A stretch of DNA of 64,000 nt from positions 1 to 64,000 of the forward strand of contig CALBDU010000029.1 in assembly GCA_937927335.1 (NCBI GenBank), given 5' to 3'. Shown piece after piece: positions 60,290 through 64,000 of this stretch. The translations under genes and the position numbers were made by a program. Source of the stretch: an uncultured Clostridium sp. Its GTDB lineage: Bacteria; Bacillota; Clostridia; Clostridiales; Clostridiaceae. Position 1 is the first letter of the stretch; each line of letters opens with the position of its first letter. The notes beneath the pieces are model-generated. The model was not told the DNA's origin. It saw only the letters and a program-made list of their open reading frames with translations, and made no database searches.

Positions 60290-60664
60290 TTAGTACCACC
60301 ACCAGGGTCTGGGCCTGTAATATGGTCTAGGTCTCCAATAATAAGGATATGGATAATGATGTCCATAGTGGTAATAATCTTCTGAATGATCATCGTGATC
60401 GTCATGATCATAATAATATGGGCTTCTCATTTCATTTCCATACTGGGGATTAGTCTCATCAGCCATGCCTGGCATCTCCTGTTCTGGCATGGTCTGTGGC
60501 ATACCCTGCTGCATATTCATGTAAGGGCAGGTATTGGCGTAAGGGCACATATGTGCATATGGACAAGTCATATTCATCGGCTGTGTCTGCATTGGCATCT
60601 CCATAGGCATTTCAGCCGGTATTTGAGCGGGTGCAGTGTAAGGTTGCTGCATATTTTTATCCAT
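60290..60664 (-). CDS. Low-complexity coat-like protein with CPYA/CPYM repeats
   Basis: A 124-residue protein of biased composition: a Met/Pro/Gln-rich N-terminus, three CPY repeats spaced seven residues apart (CPYAHMCPYANTCPYM), an acidic DDHDDHSED stretch, and a C-terminus rich in Tyr, Pro, Arg and Trp. The composition resembles clostridial and bacillar spore-coat proteins (for instance YxxP-rich CotX- or CotJ-like), but no family assignment is safe. GGAGG stands 5 bases upstream of the ATG. Confidence 0.6.
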   Translation of the reverse strand: MDKNMQQPYTAPAQIPAEMPMEMPMQTQPMNMTCPYAHMCPYANTCPYMNMQQGMPQTMPEQEMPGMADETNPQYGNEMRSPYYYDHDDHDDHSEDYYHYGHHYPYPYYWRPRPYYRPRPWWWY

Positions 60665-60741
60665 TATTCCTCCAGAATAAATCTAATTACAATAAATATT
60701 TTATTCAACGGAATTAATATTGTTACATAAATTTTTAAGGT

Positions 60742-60790
60742 TGGGGGGTCTGACCCCATGGCAATTTTTACCATGGGGTCAGACCCCCCA
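60742..60790. repeat. Palindromic repeat family B, copy 1
   Basis: The 20-base arms 60742-60761 and 60771-60790 pair perfectly. Each contains GGGGTCTGACCCC or its mirror next to CCATGG, around loop CAATTTTTA. It lies in the divergent region between the coat-like gene and ydbC. A second copy is at 61977-62019. Confidence 0.88.
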
Positions 60791-60857
60791 TCACCCTTTT
60801 TACATCAAAAGAAAATTGCAGTATAATTGTATCAATATAATGCAGAAAGGAGACAAA

Positions 60858-61082
60858 ATGATGCCTGACATAAAATTTGAAATAAAGGAAACCGTAGGAG
60901 CGCTTTCAGAATCCTCCAAGGGTTGGAAGAAGGAACTGAACCTAATCAGCTGGAATGATAACGCACCAAAATTTGATATCAGGGATTGGGATTCAGAGCA
61001 TAAAAAGATGGGGAAGGGTATAACCTTATCCAATGAGGAAATAAAAAAACTCAGAGATATATTAAATTCCATGAAGCTATAG
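60858..61082 (+). CDS. YdbC family PC4-like ssDNA-binding protein
   Basis: A 74-residue protein with KFEIKETVGALSESSKGWKKELNLISWND and DIRDWDSEHKKMGKGITLSNEE, which match the YdbC (PC4-like) family of lactococci and other Firmicutes. Homologues bind single-stranded DNA as dimers; a role in transcription or repair is likely but unproven. AAAGGAG precedes the ATG. The dehydrogenase gene starts 12 bases after its stop. Confidence 0.85.
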   Translation: MMPDIKFEIKETVGALSESSKGWKKELNLISWNDNAPKFDIRDWDSEHKKMGKGITLSNEEIKKLRDILNSMKL

Positions 61083-61093
61083 GAGGTACAGAA

Positions 61094-61996
61094 ATGAAAG
61101 TTGGAATAATTGGCGGAGCAGGAACTTTAGGGTCCAATATAGCATTTTACACGGCTCTTAAGAATCTTGCGGATGAAATTGTGTTGGTGGATATTAAGGA
61201 AAATGTGGCAAAGGCCATAGCTATGGATATGGGGCAGGCCATTTCAGAAATAAATGAAACAGAGATATCTTCAGGCTCATGGGATGCATTAAGGGGCTGC
61301 GGCATTGTGGTCAATACGGCCAGTATGCCAGAGCGCAGTGTTAAATCCAGACTGGAGTATCTTGAAAATAACCTATCAATTATAAAAAATGTAGCAGAAC
61401 AGATTAAAAAATACTGCCCGAAAGCCATAGTAATCAATGCTACTAATCCTATTGATATATTTAACTATATTCTGCACAAACTTACAGGTATGCCAGCAAA
61501 ACAGTTTATAGGCTTTTCAGGGAATGATACCATAAGGCTGAAATGGGCTGTGGCAAAGGTTAAGGGAGTTAGTACCTATGATGTGGATGCCTTGGTTTTG
61601 GGAGAGCATGGAGATGAGCAGGTGCCTTTGTTTTCCAATATAAAAGCTAAGGGTATGCCGGTAGAGCTTACTCCTGATGAAAAGGCAATGGCAGATGAAA
61701 TGATAAGAAACTGGTTTTTAAGCTACCAGTCACTGGACAGCGGAAGAACCACCGGTTTTACTTCAGCCATAGGCGTGGTGCGCCTCATTGAAGCAATAGT
61801 TCGAAATACAGGTGAAATACTGCCAGGCTCGGCAATCTTGACGGGGCAGTACGGCATATCTGACGTAAGCGTCGGTGTACCTATAACGCTGGGCCCTGAC
61901 GGAATTGAAATGATTAATGAACTGCAGCTGGCACAGGAGGAGATTGATGCATTAAAAGCAGCTTCTGAAAAGATAAGGGGTCTGACCCTATGGTAA
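61094..61996 (+). CDS. Malate/lactate dehydrogenase family protein
   Basis: A 300-residue NAD-dependent 2-hydroxyacid dehydrogenase. GIIGGAGTLGSNIAF is the Rossmann motif (second Gly-rich position differs from the usual GAGxVG), VDIKEN the NAD acidic end, ATNPIDI and GEHGDEQ the catalytic region with His. An Arg-containing loop (MPERSVKSR) favours malate over lactate. The last six codons and the stop are inside a palindromic repeat, so the C-terminal GLTLW may be recent. It is co-transcribed with ydbC. Confidence 0.82.
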   Translation: MKVGIIGGAGTLGSNIAFYTALKNLADEIVLVDIKENVAKAIAMDMGQAISEINETEISSGSWDALRGCGIVVNTASMPERSVKSRLEYLENNLSIIKNVAEQIKKYCPKAIVINATNPIDIFNYILHKLTGMPAKQFIGFSGNDTIRLKWAVAKVKGVSTYDVDALVLGEHGDEQVPLFSNIKAKGMPVELTPDEKAMADEMIRNWFLSYQSLDSGRTTGFTSAIGVVRLIEAIVRNTGEILPGSAILTGQYGISDVSVGVPITLGPDGIEMINELQLAQEEIDALKAASEKIRGLTLW

Positions 61997-62019
61997 AAGT
62001 TACCATGGGGTCAGACCCC
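61977..62019. repeat. Palindromic repeat family B, copy 2, overlapping a gene end
   Basis: Arms 61977-61996 and 62000-62019 pair with one G-T pair around loop AAG; each carries the GGGGTCTGACCC/GGGTCAGACCCC core. The left arm contains the last codons and TAA of the dehydrogenase gene. Confidence 0.85.
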
Positions 62020-62033
62020 CAACAGACAAGGGC

Positions 62034-63956
62034 TTAATCAAACAGGTTGTAGCTGGCATCGCTTGGCATTCTCCAGTCTCCTCTGGGGGAAAGGCTTATG
62101 GTTCCCACCTTTGGACCGTCTGGAATAGCAGAACGCTTGAACTGCTGGGTGAAGAATCGCTTAATGAATTTATCCAGCCACTTTTCTATTGTTTCCTTAT
62201 CATAATCATTTTTAAAGGCCTGGCACGCCATAAAGAAAATTTTATCCCTGGAAGCACCTTGTTTTATAAAGTGATAGAGAAAAAAGTCATGAAGCTCATA
62301 TGGTCCTACAATATCCTCTGTTTTCTGGGCTATTTTTCCCTCTTCATCCTTAGGCAGCAGCTCCGGGCTTACCGGAGTATCCAATATGTCTATTAGTATA
62401 TCAGATATTTCCTGCTCAACTTCTCTTTGGGCTACGTATTTTACAAGATACCTTACCAGAGTTTTTGGAATGGAGCAGTTAACACCGTACATGGACATAT
62501 GGTCACCATTATAGGTGGCCCAACCCAGGGCAAGCTCTGACAGGTCTCCGGTTCCTACCAGGAGGCCCCCTTCCTTATTGGCTATATCCATTAAAATCTG
62601 TGTACGTTCCCTGGCCTGAACATTTTCATAGGTCACATCATGCTTATCAACACTGTGGCCAATATCCTTAAAATGCAGCAGACAGGCATCCACAATATTA
62701 ATTTCCCTGAATTCAGTTTTAAGGTGCCTGCAGAGGCTAACGGCATTATTGTAGGTCCTGTCCGTAGTGCCAAAGCCTGGCATAGTTACAGTTATAATAT
62801 TTTCTCTTGGTATTTTAAGCATATCAAAGGTCTTAACAATAACCAGAAGCGCCAGGGTGGAATCCAGGCCTCCGGAAATTCCAACCACAGCCTTTTTAAG
62901 TCCTGTGTGGGTTACTCTTTTAGCAAAGGCTGCAGTTTGTATGCTGAAGATTTCCCTGCAGCGCAGCTCCCTTTGGGCTTCATTGGAGGGAACAAAGGGA
63001 TGCTTATCAATAAACCTGTCAAATTCCCCGTAATCAAGGCTGTCAAACTGAAAGGCAATTTCCCTTGCCTCAAATAGACAGAGCTTAAGGTTATCCCTGA
63101 AGCTGATGTTTTTCAAACGCTCCATATTCAGCTTATCCACATCAATGATGGAGGTTATAATTTCGTTATCCCTCGCAAACCTTTTGTTTTCCTTTATTAT
63201 GGAGCCGTTCTCGGCAATTAGCATATGACCGCTGAAAACCAGGTCTGTGCTGGATTCATAAACTCCGGAGGAACAGTAAAGATAGGATGCCATGCAGCGG
63301 GCGCTCTGGTTTGCTACCAGGTCTCTTCTATAGTCCGCCTTGCTAACCACCTCGTTTGATGCAGAAAGGTTTGAAATGATATTTGCTCCCTGGAGACTCA
63401 AATAGCTGCTGGGGGGAATGGTTACCCAAATATCCTCACATATTTCAAAGCCGAATTTAATATTTCCTGCAGTAAAGATAAGGTCGGTGCCAAAAGGAAT
63501 ATTCTTCTGGAAATAAAGGGACACCTGTTCATTGCATATTCCGATACCCTCCGAAAACCATCTCTTTTCATAAAATTCAGTATAGTTTGGAATATAGCTT
63601 TTAGGGACTATTCCCAGTATTGCGCCTTTATAAATTATAAAGGCGCAGTTGTACAGGGCTGTGGTCCAGACCATGGGAGCACCTACCGCAATAAGTATAT
63701 CCTTATCTGTTGAATAATCACATACTGTTTTAACTCCCTCCAGGGCAGAGGTTATTAAAAGCTGCTGGAGAAATAGATCTCCGCATGTATAGGAAGTGAT
63801 GCAAAGCTCAGGAAAGACCACCATTTTTGAACCGGTTTCCACAGCTTTATCGATACACTCATTGATGTTTTTAACATTGAACTCTATGTCGGCAACATTG
63901 GTAACGGGACAAGCAGCAGCTACCCGGATAAACTGGCTGCATTTATTTAAAAACAT
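62034..63956 (-). CDS. nadE: Glutamine-dependent NAD+ synthetase
   Basis: A 640-residue two-domain enzyme. The N-terminal carbon-nitrogen hydrolase domain releases ammonia from glutamine (FPELCITSY with Glu, PKSYIPNY with Lys, GFEICEDIW with the nucleophilic Cys). The C-terminal NAD synthase domain has the PP-loop GISGGLDSTLAL near 360. The tunnel-linked domains amidate deamido-NAD to NAD. ATG 63956 follows GGAGG; the frame extends 6 codons further without a site. It completes the NAD route begun by nadABC at 37736-40765. Confidence 0.94.
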   Translation of the reverse strand: MFLNKCSQFIRVAAACPVTNVADIEFNVKNINECIDKAVETGSKMVVFPELCITSYTCGDLFLQQLLITSALEGVKTVCDYSTDKDILIAVGAPMVWTTALYNCAFIIYKGAILGIVPKSYIPNYTEFYEKRWFSEGIGICNEQVSLYFQKNIPFGTDLIFTAGNIKFGFEICEDIWVTIPPSSYLSLQGANIISNLSASNEVVSKADYRRDLVANQSARCMASYLYCSSGVYESSTDLVFSGHMLIAENGSIIKENKRFARDNEIITSIIDVDKLNMERLKNISFRDNLKLCLFEAREIAFQFDSLDYGEFDRFIDKHPFVPSNEAQRELRCREIFSIQTAAFAKRVTHTGLKKAVVGISGGLDSTLALLVIVKTFDMLKIPRENIITVTMPGFGTTDRTYNNAVSLCRHLKTEFREINIVDACLLHFKDIGHSVDKHDVTYENVQARERTQILMDIANKEGGLLVGTGDLSELALGWATYNGDHMSMYGVNCSIPKTLVRYLVKYVAQREVEQEISDILIDILDTPVSPELLPKDEEGKIAQKTEDIVGPYELHDFFLYHFIKQGASRDKIFFMACQAFKNDYDKETIEKWLDKFIKRFFTQQFKRSAIPDGPKVGTISLSPRGDWRMPSDASYNLFD

Positions 63957-64000
63957 ATAAAAACCTCCAATCAAGGGTAATATATTACTAATCCTATTAA

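Noticed and set aside
28851..62019. Palindromic repeats as a CRISPR array
   Set aside because: Copies are isolated and kilobases apart, with no spacers and no cas genes.

Overview
The window looks like chromosome of an AT-rich, spore-forming, strictly anaerobic Firmicute, most likely Clostridium in the broad sense. Markers are an H-type small acid-soluble spore protein, a coenzyme-B12-dependent ribonucleotide reductase, a Re-type citrate synthase of the C. kluyveri kind, a nickel-iron CO-dehydrogenase-like protein, a tungstate transporter, several TTG starts preceded by strong GGAGG ribosome sites, and two probable selenocysteine UGA codons. I see no phage, insertion sequence or CRISPR array; apart from short palindromic repeats this is ordinary chromosomal backbone with a few unusual operons.

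Layout. 1-230: tail of an rRNA operon (5S rRNA) and tRNA-Asn. 230-3224: a PLP decarboxylase, a metallo-beta-lactamase-fold lipoprotein and plsC. 3225-8117: Re-citrate synthase, aconitase and NAD-type isocitrate dehydrogenase, a complete route from oxaloacetate and acetyl-CoA to 2-oxoglutarate, with a cre-like site in the leader. 8236-13223: polar amino acid ABC transporter plus argG and argH. 13287-15753 (minus): Lrp-type regulator, panB, panC and a small DUF378 membrane protein. 15935-23986: membrane protein, LTA-synthase-like sulfatase, nrdJ (minus) with NrdR-box-like sites, gamma-carbonic-anhydrase-like protein, CvfB and a second MBL protein. 24034-26871 (minus): P-type cation ATPase behind a yybP-ykoY manganese riboswitch. 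26970-33126: lipoprotein, AraC regulator with DUF2000 protein, a HisC-like aminotransferase with a sigma-54-type promoter facing a PAS/AAA+ enhancer-binding protein, and a FAD/Rieske oxidoreductase. 33248-35190: membrane protein, iron-sulfur flavoprotein and a MerB-like lyase whose second catalytic cysteine is an in-frame UGA. 35334-41179: diguanylate cyclase, YaaR, a Cys-rich peptide, the nadABC operon with a NiaR-like operator, and an orphan. 41276-43597: two-component system and coiled-coil peptide.

43713-49189 is the most unusual region. A cysteine-type T-box leader precedes a CO-dehydrogenase-like protein with a poly-His N-terminus and Asp in place of one C-cluster cysteine. It is followed by an SsuABC/TauABC-like transporter and two heavy-metal-associated (HMA) domain proteins, one lacking the CxxC motif and one with an in-frame UGA at the first Cys of that motif. 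49228-51605 (minus) is tungstate transporter tupABC behind a Moco/Tuco-like riboswitch. 51819-63956 holds a ferritin-like protein, GNAT, SspH, MATE pump, thymidine kinase, RsgA-like GTPase, a flavodoxin-PNPOx fusion, a chemoreceptor with a sigma-D-type promoter, a coat-like protein, YdbC, a malate/lactate dehydrogenase and nadE.

Together the genes point to an anaerobe that makes glutamate precursors oxidatively by Re-citrate synthase, makes NAD de novo, and uses tungsten, selenium and probably nickel. Selenium use would require selA, selB, selC and selD elsewhere in the genome. All assignments come from reading the sequence; no database search was run.
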